From Aquibium carbonis (GTDB lineage: Bacteria > Pseudomonadota > Alphaproteobacteria > Rhizobiales > Rhizobiaceae), in the NCBI RefSeq assembly GCF_003970795.1, contig NZ_RWKW01000055.1:1-64000 (forward strand): DNA of 64,000 nt, read 5' to 3'. The position numbers and the translations under genes were made by a program. Positions 1-8,303 of this stretch are shown one piece after another; positions within the stretch are counted from its first letter, which is position 1, and each line of letters begins with the position of its first letter. The notes beneath the pieces were generated by a model, which did no database searches, was not told the origin of the DNA, and was given only the letters and a program-made list of their open reading frames with translations.

Positions 1-1221
1 CGGCTGAACGTCCTCATCAGCCGGGCAAAACGCAGATGCGAGGTCTATGCGTCGATCACCGATGAAGACATCGACCTGGAACGCGGCAAGGGGAAGGGCG
101 TCTTCGCGTTCAAGCTGTTCCTGCATTACGCTCGAACGGGAAGGCTGTCCTTGGCACAGGCGACCACCCGCGAGATGGATTCCGTGTTCGAGGAACAGGT
201 TGCCAACGCGCTGATAGAGAAGGGCTATCAGGTTCACGCGCAGGTCGGCATCGCTGGGTTCTTCATCGACCTCGCCATCGCCGATCCTGAACGACCCGGA
301 AGGTACATCCTCGGCATCGAATGCGACGGTATTGCCTACCACTCCTCCCGCTCCGCTCGGGACCGCGACCGCCTTCGGCAGGCCGTTCTCGAGGACCACG
401 GATGGATCATCCACCGCATCTGGAGTCCTGACTGGTTCCAGCGCCCTCGCGAGCAGCTCGAGCGGACAATCGCGGCGATCGAGGCCGCCAGGAAGGAACT
501 GGATGCCAGGATGGAACTTGGATTCCAAAGGAACCGGGCCGTGAATGTGGAGGTCGTCACGGTTGATCGCGGCGAGGTGACGGAGATCGGCTTGGCCGAT
601 GTGCCGGAAGACGACACGACGCAGCGGGCCTATGCGGAAGCCGAGTTGAAGCGCACCGGATCGTATGAGTTGCACGAGACGCCGACCGGGGTGATGGCCG
701 GACTTGTCGAGCAGGTCGTCGCGGTGGAAGCGCCAGTCCATCTCGACGAGGTAGTGTGCCGAATCAGAGAAGCTTGGGGCCTGCAGCGCGCCGGCGGACG
801 TATCCAGGATGCTGTCGAGCGTGGGCTGACCATCGCCGAGAGCCGCGGTTCCGTTTCACGGAAGGGAGACTTCCTGTTCAAACCCGGAGCGACGGTGACA
901 CTCAGGGACCGAAGCCAAGTGGCATCGCTCGGGCTGCGCAAGCCAGAAATGATCGCGATGGAGGAGATCGCGGAAGGTGCGATCGAAGTTGTGGCGTCGA
1001 ACCTGGGAGCAACTGAAGACGAGATCGTAACCCGAGTTTCGCGAATGCTCGGCTTCAGGGCTACAAGTTCGCAGCTGAGAAATGCCGTCACCGCAGCCAT
1101 CGTTCACCTGACTACCACAGGCGTGTTCAGTTCGGCCGACGGATTGCTGATCATCATCGAGGACAGGCAGCCGTCAGAAGGTAGCTCGACGACACATTCG
1201 TTGCCACTAGCGTTGCAATAG
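1..1221 (+). CDS. DUF3320 helicase/nuclease, 3' end only
   Basis: The frame is open from base 1, so the 5' part lies outside the window; 406 residues remain. Residues 2-18 (LNVLISRAKRRCEVYAS) match the last conserved helicase motif of superfamily I enzymes. About residues 60-140 form a Vsr/MTES-like nuclease domain, with an acidic residue in FFIDLAI and the ECDG element followed by HSSRSARDRDR. About residues 235-310 resemble DUF3320 (EVVCRIREAWGLQRAGGRI). Full-length members are very large helicase-nuclease proteins often found in accessory or defence regions. The order helicase end, nuclease, DUF3320 is the normal one, so nothing looks broken at the C-terminus. The substrate is unknown. Confidence 0.85.
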   Translation, partial: RLNVLISRAKRRCEVYASITDEDIDLERGKGKGVFAFKLFLHYARTGRLSLAQATTREMDSVFEEQVANALIEKGYQVHAQVGIAGFFIDLAIADPERPGRYILGIECDGIAYHSSRSARDRDRLRQAVLEDHGWIIHRIWSPDWFQRPREQLERTIAAIEAARKELDARMELGFQRNRAVNVEVVTVDRGEVTEIGLADVPEDDTTQRAYAEAELKRTGSYELHETPTGVMAGLVEQVVAVEAPVHLDEVVCRIREAWGLQRAGGRIQDAVERGLTIAESRGSVSRKGDFLFKPGATVTLRDRSQVASLGLRKPEMIAMEEIAEGAIEVVASNLGATEDEIVTRVSRMLGFRATSSQLRNAVTAAIVHLTTTGVFSSADGLLIIIEDRQPSEGSSTTHSLPLALQ

Positions 1222-1309
1222 TCGACCTGGGCAAGATGGGGTGTGCTCTGAGTTGGAGAGATCGCGCCGTCATACAGAAGGGCGCGACCTCAAGCGCACG
1301 GGTAAAAAC

Positions 1310-1461
1310 CGAGTCTATGCGCGATCCCAGCTCGGTCATCTTCTCCCACAGCGTCGTACGGGCAACGCCGAGGAGTTCGGCAGCCTTGATGACCGGTCTG
1401 ATCCAGCGCGTTCGATCTGACGGCGCTCGGCTGCGATGCGGACGTCGGCGAAGGGAAGGAA
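1310..1461 (-). pseudogene. Relic of NtrC/Fis-type activator C-terminus
   Basis: Read on the minus strand, three frames in succession give parts of one Fis-type DNA-binding end: PFADVRIAAERRQIERA, then ALDQTG, then VIKAAELLGVARTTLWEKM. Joined with two small frame changes they rebuild the standard C-terminus of a sigma-54-dependent response regulator. No receiver or AAA+ part is recognisable nearby, and the rest of 1222-1678 holds nothing else I recognise. This is therefore a decayed remnant, not a working gene. Confidence 0.7.
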
Positions 1462-1678
1462 GCCAGAAGGAGCCGCGATGCCCGGCTGCTCCCGCGATGA
1501 AGCAACGTCTGATCCGGAGCATCCGATAGCCGCGCTTTGAAGCCATCAAGAACCGTGGAAACAGCACGCTGGCTCCAGTGAAATAGCAGCAGTCCGGCTG
1601 GAAGCCTCGGGAACCCGACCCGTCTCCAGCTCCGCCTCGTCCGCGCCGAGCGGAGGAGGGACTCCTCTTAGGCCGCGT

Positions 1679-3553
1679 CTAGGTCGGCGCGGACCCAGTT
1701 TCACCTGACCATGTGTCGGCCGGGGAGATGCTGAGCGCGCGAAGCGCGTTGAGGATCACGGCGACGTCGATCGCCTCCTGGATCAAAGCTCCCTGCACGG
1801 GCGTGAGATAGCCGAGCGCAGCCGCCACCATGCCGAGCACGGAGAGGCCGATGCCTGCCACGACGCTTTCGAGCGCAATACGGCGCGCGCCGTACGCGAT
1901 CTCGATGCCAGGCCCCAGCCTGTCGATGCGATCCACCAGCAGCACCACATCGGCGGCCTCGGCAGATGCCGCCGCGCCGCGCGCGCCCATGGCGACGCCC
2001 ACGTCGGCTGCCGCCAGCGCAGGCGCGTCGTTCACGCCGTCTCCTACCATCATCACCGGGCCACGCTTGCCCTCGGTGAGCACCAGCAGGACCTTCTGGT
2101 CCGGGGTCAGACCTGCGCGGATACCGTCGAGCCCGAGGCCCTCGGTCACGCGCTCGGCTACCTCCTGGCGGTCCCCGGTCGCAAGAAGGATACGCCCGAT
2201 CCCCTGGCGGCGGAGGCCGGAGAGCATGCCTCGCGTACCTTCGCGAAGCGGGTCGGCCATGACCAGATGGCCCGCCAGTCTTCCATCCACACCGACGGCC
2301 ACGAGGACTGATCCGGCGGCGAGTGCCGGATGCTCCGCAGCCGTCGCACCGACATGCCTGGTGACGAAGCCATGCCCGCCCACGACGACCGGGCGGCCCT
2401 CCACCTGTCCGGCCAGCCCTTCACCGGGAGTTTCCGCCACTTGCGTCGGAACGGGGAGCGATAGCCCGCGCGCCCTTGCCGCGGCGACGATGGCCTGCGC
2501 GACGGGATGTTTCGTGGCCTGGTCGAGCGCGGCGGCGAGCCGGAGGAGCTCGTCGGGTTCCATCCCGATATGGCTGTCGACGGAGACGATCTGCGGCCGC
2601 CCGTCCGTCAGCGTCCCGGTCTTGTCCAGGATCAGCGTCTGCGTGCGCGCCATCGCCTCCAGCGGACCGGCACCCTTGATCAGCACACCAAAATGCGCTG
2701 CCCGCGAAAGCCCGGCTACCAGCGCCACCGGGACAGCGAGGATCAGCGGGCATGGCGTGGCGACAACGAGCACCGCCACGGCCCGGATCGGATCCCCCGT
2801 GAACCACCAGGCTGCGAAGGCAAGGCCAACGGTGACCGCAAGGAAACCCAGCGACCAGCGGTCGGCCAGCCGCGACATGGGGGCCTTCGACCGTTGGGCT
2901 TCCTCCACGAGCCGGACGATGCCCGCGTACGTGCTGTCCTTGGCCGGACGCGTTGCGATCAGGTCGAATGCCTCGCCCGCATTGGTCGACCCGCTCATCG
3001 CGTCGCCGCCCATCTCGGCGCGGGCCGGGAGGGATTCTCCCGTCAGGGCGGACGTATCGAGGAAAGCGGAGGCAGACGCCACCGTGCCGTCGACCGGAAC
3101 GACGTCGCCCTGACGGATGAGAAGGCGGTCGCCGGGAACGATGTCCTCGAGCGGAACCTCCTCCAGGCCGCTGTCGCGAAGACGGGTCGCCGTGCGCGGC
3201 ACACGCGAAAGCAGGTCGCGCATCTCGCGCCGCGCCCGACCCTCGGCGAAGCTTTCGAGGAAGGTGCCGCCCGAGTACATGACGGCCACGACGGCCGCGG
3301 CGAGCGTCTCGCCGAAGAGCAGGGCGGCCGACATCGACAGCGCGGCGACGATGTCCAGCCCGACCTCGCCGCGCAGCAGGCTGCGCAGGATTTCAAGGAG
3401 CAGCGCGGCGAGCACCGGGACGACGCCAAGGAGCCAGACCGTCGAGGCAACATCAGGTCGTCCGCCAAAATACAGGGTAAGCCCGCCGGCGAGCCCGACA
3501 AGTGCAATGACCAGAAGCGCGGTCTTCAGGCGGTCCCCGCTCGAATGCTCCAT
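1679..3553 (-). CDS. P1B-type heavy-metal ATPase, TPCP motif
   Basis: A 624-residue P-type ATPase with the complete cytosolic set: actuator TGES, phosphorylation site DKTGTLTDG (Asp near 308), the nucleotide-domain HP pair (KHPVAQA) and hinge [10 protein letters not shown]. The membrane metal motif is TPCP (near residue 266) in place of CPC, CPH or SPC. The N-terminus goes straight into membrane helices, with no HMA, His-rich or YHS metal-binding domain. It should export a transition metal, but TPC-type pumps are poorly assigned and the metal cannot be read from sequence. It starts five bases after the stop of a small upstream gene, with GAGGGG as ribosome site, so the two are probably co-transcribed. 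Confidence 0.9.
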   Translation of the reverse strand: MEHSSGDRLKTALLVIALVGLAGGLTLYFGGRPDVASTVWLLGVVPVLAALLLEILRSLLRGEVGLDIVAALSMSAALLFGETLAAAVVAVMYSGGTFLESFAEGRARREMRDLLSRVPRTATRLRDSGLEEVPLEDIVPGDRLLIRQGDVVPVDGTVASASAFLDTSALTGESLPARAEMGGDAMSGSTNAGEAFDLIATRPAKDSTYAGIVRLVEEAQRSKAPMSRLADRWSLGFLAVTVGLAFAAWWFTGDPIRAVAVLVVATPCPLILAVPVALVAGLSRAAHFGVLIKGAGPLEAMARTQTLILDKTGTLTDGRPQIVSVDSHIGMEPDELLRLAAALDQATKHPVAQAIVAAARARGLSLPVPTQVAETPGEGLAGQVEGRPVVVGGHGFVTRHVGATAAEHPALAAGSVLVAVGVDGRLAGHLVMADPLREGTRGMLSGLRRQGIGRILLATGDRQEVAERVTEGLGLDGIRAGLTPDQKVLLVLTEGKRGPVMMVGDGVNDAPALAAADVGVAMGARGAAASAEAADVVLLVDRIDRLGPGIEIAYGARRIALESVVAGIGLSVLGMVAAALGYLTPVQGALIQEAIDVAVILNALRALSISPADTWSGETGSAPT

Positions 3554-3558
3554 GCCCC

Positions 3559-3843
3559 TCAGCCCCCTGCTACTGCTGCCAGTTCGGCATCCCCGAATAC
3601 TCGTCCCACGAGACAGAAGCGGATGCTATCGCCTTCATCCCGAAGTAGGAACAACGCATCGACCTGTGGCGCGCTGTCGCCCTCGTTGGACGCCGTCATG
3701 GCGACGCCTGCCTCTCTTACCTGTTCAAGGGGAGTTCGGGACGCTATGGAAAAACCCACTATTCGGTAGCAACCGCCAGCGGTTGCTACCGAATTCCGCA
3801 GATATCGCTGAACTCGTCCCTCTAAACTAGCCGCGCGCTCCAC
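3559..3843 (-). CDS. Small hypothetical protein before P-type ATPase
   Basis: Up to 94 residues, ending with TGA five bases before the ATPase start. No family is recognised. The C-terminal half (VDALFLLRDEGDSIRFCLVGRVF) looks protein-like, while the N-terminal half spans a perfect 15-bp inverted repeat. The GTG at 3843 has no clear ribosome site. The true start may be the ATG at 3702 or the GTG at 3759, which would leave the repeat in the leader. The position argues for an operon with the metal pump. The existence of the gene is moderately supported; its start is not. Confidence 0.4.
   Translation of the reverse strand: MERAASLEGRVQRYLRNSVATAGGCYRIVGFSIASRTPLEQVREAGVAMTASNEGDSAPQVDALFLLRDEGDSIRFCLVGRVFGDAELAAVAGG
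3761..3794. repeat. Perfect 15-bp inverted repeat, 4-nt loop
   Basis: Arms ATTCGGTAGCAACCG (3761-3775) and its exact complement (3780-3794) flank the loop CCAG. On the minus strand the stem is followed seven bases later by a run of five T, so it could act as an attenuator or terminator ahead of the P-type ATPase pair. As duplex DNA it could also be an operator. Which role applies cannot be decided from sequence. Confidence 0.75.
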
Positions 3844-4085
3844 GACCGTCTGCGACAGGTGGCCGACACTGGGTTGGCGATCAAGGCTAAAGGGGGCGAA
3901 GGCGCGATATTGCGGATTAATGATCCGGTCCTGCAGGACGGCGTTCGGCAGGACTGATCAAACTGCGCCGGGCTCGCAATGCCGAGGCCTATACCGCCGC
4001 GCTGCCATCAGGCAGCGTTGCCGCTGTTTAGCTACACAAACCGCAAGGGTGGCCCTGGTTCCTTCTCCGGAGCGGCGAGGTGCCG

Positions 4086-4601
4086 TCACCGACGACGCTG
4101 TCCAGACCGTTCCTTCTGTTTCCGCCATCCGTACCGGGTCAGCCCTTGGGGCTTGAAGATGGACAGGGCGGTTACGATCGACAGTACCGCCAACCCGCCC
4201 GTCGCGTGCAGGGCCAGCGACATCGGAAGGCTGCCAAGCGATGCCAGTCCACGGGCCGATGCGTTGCTTGCGGCGGTTTCGATACCGCCCAGTTGGAGGA
4301 TCAGAACGGCAAGGGTCACCGCGGTGAGCACCAGCTTCGCCAGCACCCAATAGTGCCTGAACAACCCCCATTGAGTGGCGAGCGCCTGTATCGTGCCAGT
4401 CACAAGTGCTGCAACGACCAGAGGAAGGATGACCCACCAGGTAACGATCCCAGCGCCCGCATAGGCGCCGTGCACCGCGAATCCTTCGGCACCGAACAGA
4501 GCTGCCGACGCCAGCGCAAGGAAGGCGGCGACGGCGCCGATCGATGCGACGGACAGTCCGACGTGAAGCGTCAGCAACAATCGGCGGAGGCGGGGACCCA
4601 T
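4086..4601 (-). CDS. Four-helix integral membrane protein
   Basis: A 171-residue protein starting at ATG 4601, two bases after the stop of the small upstream gene. Four hydrophobic segments are visible, and the central stretch LFRHYWVLAKLVLTAVTLAV is typical of a family of predicted membrane proteins related to DUF2269-like sequences. The tail is basic (KQKERSGQRRR). No catalytic residues are seen and the function is unknown. It shares an operon with the 57-residue protein upstream, and both are divergent from the TetR gene at 4863, the likely regulator. Confidence 0.7.
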   Translation of the reverse strand: MGPRLRRLLLTLHVGLSVASIGAVAAFLALASAALFGAEGFAVHGAYAGAGIVTWWVILPLVVAALVTGTIQALATQWGLFRHYWVLAKLVLTAVTLAVLILQLGGIETAASNASARGLASLGSLPMSLALHATGGLAVLSIVTALSIFKPQGLTRYGWRKQKERSGQRRR

Positions 4602-4603
4602 CG

Positions 4604-4777
4604 CTACGAATCTCCATCCTTGAACGACGCCTCGCTGCTGCCGGACTGGAAATGACGTCCCGGACCGTGCCCGCCGCCAGACGTCATCAGGGCCGCCGCA
4701 CCGACAAGCAGTGCCAGCGCAAGCCCGCCTAGGATCACCCATCGAGGAGTTGCCGGATAGCCGTGCCGGTCTTTCAT
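4604..4777 (-). CDS. Small single-pass membrane protein, 57 aa
   Basis: A single hydrophobic helix (WVILGGLALALLVGAAALM) lies between a short basic N-terminus and a Gly/His-rich tail (GGGHGPGRHF). The ATG at 4777 is preferred over the ATG at 4798 because GGAGC lies seven bases before it. The stop is almost touching the start of the next membrane gene, so the two are probably translated together. The His-rich tail could touch metal, but this is speculation. No family is recognised. Confidence 0.55.
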   Translation of the reverse strand: MKDRHGYPATPRWVILGGLALALLVGAAALMTSGGGHGPGRHFQSGSSEASFKDGDS

Positions 4778-4862
4778 TTCAGAAGCTCCATGTTCCAAGG
4801 ACCTGCGCGACAGAGGACGCTTTGCGCGATAAGATCAACGAACAGACCGGGATTGATGTCCG

Positions 4863-5531
4863 ATGCTGGACGATGGAGGCGATTTGTCTGTCAGGCCGAC
4901 CGGATCCAAGGAGCGCCGCGACCGGCGGGTCATGCGGACCAGAGCGGCGCTTCAACGCGCCCTGGTGTCACTGGTCAGGGAGCAGGACTACGATGCGATC
5001 ACCGTCGATGACGTCTGCCGGAAGGCCGACGTGGGGCGGTCGACATTCTACCTGCATTTCGCGAACAAGGACGACCTGAAGCGAAGCGGGCTGGCAGACC
5101 TGAAAGCGCGTCTGGTCGAAGGAGCAAATCTATCGGCCGATCGGTTCTCTTTCGTCTTGCCCCTGCTTGAGCATGCCTCGGAGCATCTGCTGCACTATCG
5201 CGCCCTGGCTGGCACCAGGGGACGGGGTGTCTCCCTGAACGCCCTCCGGGACATCGTCCATGCGGTGGTGGACGCCGACATAAGCGGGGAGGGCGGCGAC
5301 GCGGAGGACGTCGGCAGGATACCGCCCGAGATCGCTGCTCAGTTCCTCACAGGTGCGTTCATGGGAATGCTGGCGTGGTGGCTTGATGGCGGCGCCAGGC
5401 TGCCACCGGAGACCTTGGATGCGGCATTCCGAAGGCTTGCTGCCGAGGGGATGACGGCGCTCCAACGAGACAATGATTCCGAACGCTGGCCGCTGGCGCA
5501 GGATTCACGCGATCCAGAGTGCAATCTTTGA
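4863..5531 (+). CDS. TetR/AcrR family transcriptional regulator
   Basis: A 222-residue protein with a TetR DNA-binding head: TRAALQRALVSLVREQDYDAITVDD, then the recognition part ADVGRSTFYLHFANKDDL. The C-terminal ligand domain is all-helical and not assignable to a ligand. The start is uncertain. ATG 4863 gives the longest form, while TTG 4884 has GGAGG four bases before it, and ATG 4932 would begin just before the first helix. It is transcribed away from the membrane protein pair at 4086-4777, the usual layout for a local repressor and its target. Confidence 0.85.
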   Translation: MLDDGGDLSVRPTGSKERRDRRVMRTRAALQRALVSLVREQDYDAITVDDVCRKADVGRSTFYLHFANKDDLKRSGLADLKARLVEGANLSADRFSFVLPLLEHASEHLLHYRALAGTRGRGVSLNALRDIVHAVVDADISGEGGDAEDVGRIPPEIAAQFLTGAFMGMLAWWLDGGARLPPETLDAAFRRLAAEGMTALQRDNDSERWPLAQDSRDPECNL

Positions 5532-5541
5532 TCCGGGTTAA
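5528..5541 (+). promoter_or_regulatory. FNR/FixK-like site before 5662
   Basis: TTGATCCGGGTTAA has a perfect left half site and a right half site GTTAA in place of ATCAA. It lies about 120 bases before the membrane protein at 5662, overlapping the last codon of the TetR gene. It belongs to a set of eight similar sites in this window. Confidence 0.45.
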
Positions 5542-5661
5542 GAATGTACAGGCCGTGACATGGCAGCTTGCCATTCCATCAACCGACCTGTGCGGCAGAT
5601 GCCTGCTTTCGGCGACAAAGTGCGAATGCCCTAGGCATGCGTTGATCGAGGAGACCGGGTC

Positions 5662-6084
5662 ATGAATCGTGGGGATCGGCTGAGCGGCGCCCTGCTTGTC
5701 GCCCTCGGCGTCCTCACCCTCGGAACAGCGATATTTTTCCTGCTCCTCCGACCGCCTCTCCTGCCGGAAGACATCCGTCACACCGGAATTGACGTCAGTT
5801 CATTGCCTCCGGCGTTCCTGGATTGGCTCCGCATCGTCTTCCGGACATGGGGCGGATTCATCGCCGGTTTCGGGATCGTCCTTCTGGGGATCGGGACCTT
5901 CACGCTGACGGGGCGAGCGCGATGGCTTCATTGGTCGACAGCCGCCGCTGTTCTCGTGGCGTTCGGGCGTTTCCTGTTCAGCAACATCGTCCTTGCGTCC
6001 GACTTCCTGTGGTTCATCTCGCTTCTGTCCCTGCTGGCGTTCGGCACGGCTGCCCTGTTGGCGCTGAAACGCGGACGAGATTGA
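5662..6084 (+). CDS. Four-helix membrane protein of unknown function
   Basis: 140 residues with four clear hydrophobic segments, starting near residues 8, 64, 90 and 114, and a short basic end (LKRGRD). GAGGAG stands ten bases before the ATG. I do not recognise a family. An FNR-like 14-mer lies upstream at 5528, suggesting expression at low oxygen. The next gene on the same strand is a YqaA-like membrane protein, but a gap of about 135 bases makes a shared operon uncertain. Confidence 0.6.
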   Translation: MNRGDRLSGALLVALGVLTLGTAIFFLLLRPPLLPEDIRHTGIDVSSLPPAFLDWLRIVFRTWGGFIAGFGIVLLGIGTFTLTGRARWLHWSTAAAVLVAFGRFLFSNIVLASDFLWFISLLSLLAFGTAALLALKRGRD

Positions 6085-6220
6085 ACGCAGATGTTTGGGA
6101 GAACGTGGCCACCACCGTTGACGATATCCCTCTCGGAGGGGGGCGGACGGCGCCCTCATGCGCATGCCTTCGTCATTGACGGCCTGCACGCCAGCTGGCC
6201 GACGAGAGGCTGACCGCCGC

Positions 6221-6658
6221 GTGGAAGGAATCCTCGCGCTCAGCGGGCTGTTCGCAATCGCCTTCGTGGCGGCGACGGTCCTGCCCGCACAGTCTGAGGC
6301 GGTGCTGGTCGGCCTGCAGCTAGCCGGATATCCTGTTGTTCTGCTGGTGGCGGTGGCTAGCGTCGGCAACACGCTCGGGGCTTGCCTGAACTGGGCGCTG
6401 GGCCGGGAGGCCGAGCGCTTCCGGAACCGCCGCTGGTTCCCCGTTTCCGCCGCTTCGCTGGACCGGGCTTCCGCGTGGTACGGGAAGTGGGGCCGCTGGA
6501 GCCTGTTGCTGTCGTGGGCGCCGCTCGGCGGCGATGCGCTGACAGTCGCGGCAGGAGTCCTCCGGGAGCCGTTCTGGAGCTTCCTCCTGCTCGTGGCGAT
6601 CGCGAAGACCGGACGGTACGTCGTGCTCGCCGCGGCGACGGCAGGGCTGGCGGCATGA
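6221..6658 (+). CDS. yqaA: YqaA-family (DedA-like) membrane protein
   Basis: The segment FVAATVLPAQSEAVLVGLQ, the glycine/asparagine turn SVGNTLGACLNWALGR and the later APLGGDALTVAAGVL are the hallmarks of YqaA, a small relative of DedA/VTT membrane proteins. GTG 6221 fits the family start. ATG 6158 would add 21 unlikely residues, although GGAGGGGGG lies before it. The stop overlaps the ATG of the nickel/cobalt transporter (ATGA), so the two are translationally coupled. The role of the family is not well defined; membrane lipid or envelope homeostasis is suspected. Confidence 0.75.
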   Translation: MEGILALSGLFAIAFVAATVLPAQSEAVLVGLQLAGYPVVLLVAVASVGNTLGACLNWALGREAERFRNRRWFPVSAASLDRASAWYGKWGRWSLLLSWAPLGGDALTVAAGVLREPFWSFLLLVAIAKTGRYVVLAAATAGLAA

Positions 6659-7425
6659 TGTGGCTGTTCCGGGACCTCGTTGCGATCCAGCGCGAAATCT
6701 ACCCGGCCTTCGCCGACCGTATCAGGGAGCTCGCGGAGACGGGAGACTGGTCGCTGCTCGCGGCCTATCTCCCGATGGGCATCGTGTTCGGGGCCGTCCA
6801 TGCGCTCACGCCAGACCACAGCAAGGCGGTGCTGGCGACCTACCTGACCGGGTCGGCCGCGAGCGTTCCGCGCGGGCTGACCGTCTCCCTGGTGCTCTCC
6901 TTCGTCCATGTTGGCATGTCCGTTCTGATCGCGCTCCTGTCGCTGCCGCTTGTCTCCGTGGCGCTGGGAAGCGTCGGCCGAGCCCCGCTATTGGAGGACG
7001 TCAGCCGGGGGCTGCTCGGCGTGATCGGGCTGTGGATGCTCTGGCAGGGTATCCGCGGGACCGGACATGCCCGCGGTCAGGGAATGGCCGCAGGATTCGC
7101 AGCGGGGCTGATACCGTGCCCGCTGACCCTCTTCGTCATGACCTTTGCGATCTCGCGGGGCGTGCCGGAGGCGGGCGTGGCCTTCGCCGCCGTCATGATG
7201 GCCGGGGTAGCGCTGGTTCTTGCGGCGGTCGCCCTGGCCGCGGTTCTGTTCAGGCAGCAGCTGCTGAGGCTCCTGTCGACACGTCCCCGGGGCGGTCGAG
7301 GTAGTAACGCGGATGGTGCAGGTGGCGGCGGGCATGGTCCTTGTCGCCGTCGCCGCGAATGCATTGCTCGAATAAGCCCCTCTTCGAACGTAGCCGCTCG
7401 GGCAGTCGGCGACTGTTTGCATTGA
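6655..7425 (+). CDS. Nickel/cobalt exporter-type (NiCoT/RcnA), 3' frameshift
   Basis: The motif HALTPDH (near residue 46) is the HX4DH signature of NiCoT/RcnA transporters. It is followed by KAVLATYLTGSA and six or so hydrophobic segments, with a second family feature AGLIPCPLTLFVM. After about residue 212 the frame turns into an arginine/glycine-rich tail that looks like an out-of-frame read. Removing one G from the run at 7289-7292 restores RAVEVVTRM, then a normal last helix ending at TAA 7373-7375. The gene is therefore probably frameshifted at its end, or the run is a sequencing error. It overlaps yqaA by four bases. Confidence 0.8.
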   Translation: MMWLFRDLVAIQREIYPAFADRIRELAETGDWSLLAAYLPMGIVFGAVHALTPDHSKAVLATYLTGSAASVPRGLTVSLVLSFVHVGMSVLIALLSLPLVSVALGSVGRAPLLEDVSRGLLGVIGLWMLWQGIRGTGHARGQGMAAGFAAGLIPCPLTLFVMTFAISRGVPEAGVAFAAVMMAGVALVLAAVALAAVLFRQQLLRLLSTRPRGGRGSNADGAGGGGHGPCRRRRECIARISPSSNVAARAVGDCLH

Positions 7426-7566
7426 ATGCCATCGAAATCGGAAGTTGTGAGCTCTTCCCGGAACGGTAGGAGGAAAAAGCTGTCGAAGCGCGCAGAGGAC
7501 TCGATGCCAGGATTCGGCGATGATGATGCCCGACAACCTGCGGATGACGACCAGGAGGAGGTAGAG

Positions 7567-7743
7567 ATGCACCTCGCGGGAATCCCGGAGGGCTATAGGG
7601 TCTTCGCGCGTGCCAAGGGCGGGAAACTTGTTGGACCGTTCAGCGTGGTTGGGCCGGATGGTCCACTAGGCAGCTTTGACAGCCAGGCGGGGGCAGTAGC
7701 GGCGGCTATCGATGACTGCAGCCCTGGCCTTAGCTACCCGTGA
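7567..7743 (+). CDS. Small hypothetical protein, 58 aa
   Basis: A short soluble protein (HLAGIPEGYRVFARA, then GPFSVVGPDGPLGSFDS). ATG 7567 is chosen because a strong ribosome site (AGGAGGAGG) stands about seven bases before it. A longer reading from 7426 or 7504 is possible but adds low-complexity charged residues. No family or catalytic residue is recognised. Its last 14 bases overlap the convergent gene at 7730. Confidence 0.45.
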   Translation: MHLAGIPEGYRVFARAKGGKLVGPFSVVGPDGPLGSFDSQAGAVAAAIDDCSPGLSYP

Positions 7744-8095
7744 CATTCGTCTCAGCAATCCTGCGTCTCGCGGCAGCTACACGCTTCTCCGACATGAAGT
7801 AGCCCCCCTTTGTCCATTGCGCAATCAAGGGATGTTCGAGATCAAGCAGGTAGCCCGTTCCTGCGTCTGCCTCGATGGCTTCGCCTTCCATCACGAACTG
7901 ACGGAAAACACGGATTTCGGCGATGATTTCCGGGCGGCTCTCGCTGCCGATCTGGTCGCGATGCGTGTGCAGTGCCTTTTTGAGTCCGTCGATGTTTCTC
8001 ATTTCGCTGAAAGCACGCATCACTTCCAACGAGACATCCGTGAGGCCACCTCTCGCCATCGACGCGGCGTCGTGGTCGGTCAATTCAAGCAACAT
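7730..8095 (-). CDS. Hypothetical helical protein, 121 aa
   Basis: A soluble, mainly helical sequence (EVMRAFSEMRNIDGLKKAL, then RPEIIAEIRVFRQFVMEGE) with a conserved-looking end GGYFMSEKRVAAARRRI. No family is recognised. It runs opposite to its neighbours and its end overlaps the 58-residue gene. The 8096-8303 stretch upstream holds a -35-like TTGACA at 8193-8198 reading toward the chromate genes, without a convincing -10; nothing else is seen there. Confidence 0.5.
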   Translation of the reverse strand: MLLELTDHDAASMARGGLTDVSLEVMRAFSEMRNIDGLKKALHTHRDQIGSESRPEIIAEIRVFRQFVMEGEAIEADAGTGYLLDLEHPLIAQWTKGGYFMSEKRVAAARRRIAETNVTGS

Positions 8096-8303
8096 GTGAA
8101 CCTCGAACCGCTTCTACCTCTCTTGAAACCAAGCCTGATCGGCAGCGGTGACCGGCACAAGGCTGTTCTGGGGGAGCATGAGCGGCAGCGCTTGACACGC
8201 GGCCCCGTCGGGCGCGATGTATTGCGCATGGGGATCGCGGTCTCCCCACGAGGCTACGGCCCAAGCATCGCGTCCTGATTAATCCGGCAACGGAGGACGC
8301 GCC

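Noticed and set aside
3841-3958. 39-codon frame on the plus strand (ending GVRQD)
   Set aside because: It has no start codon, no ribosome site and no recognisable family; it may be an old fragment, but this cannot be supported.
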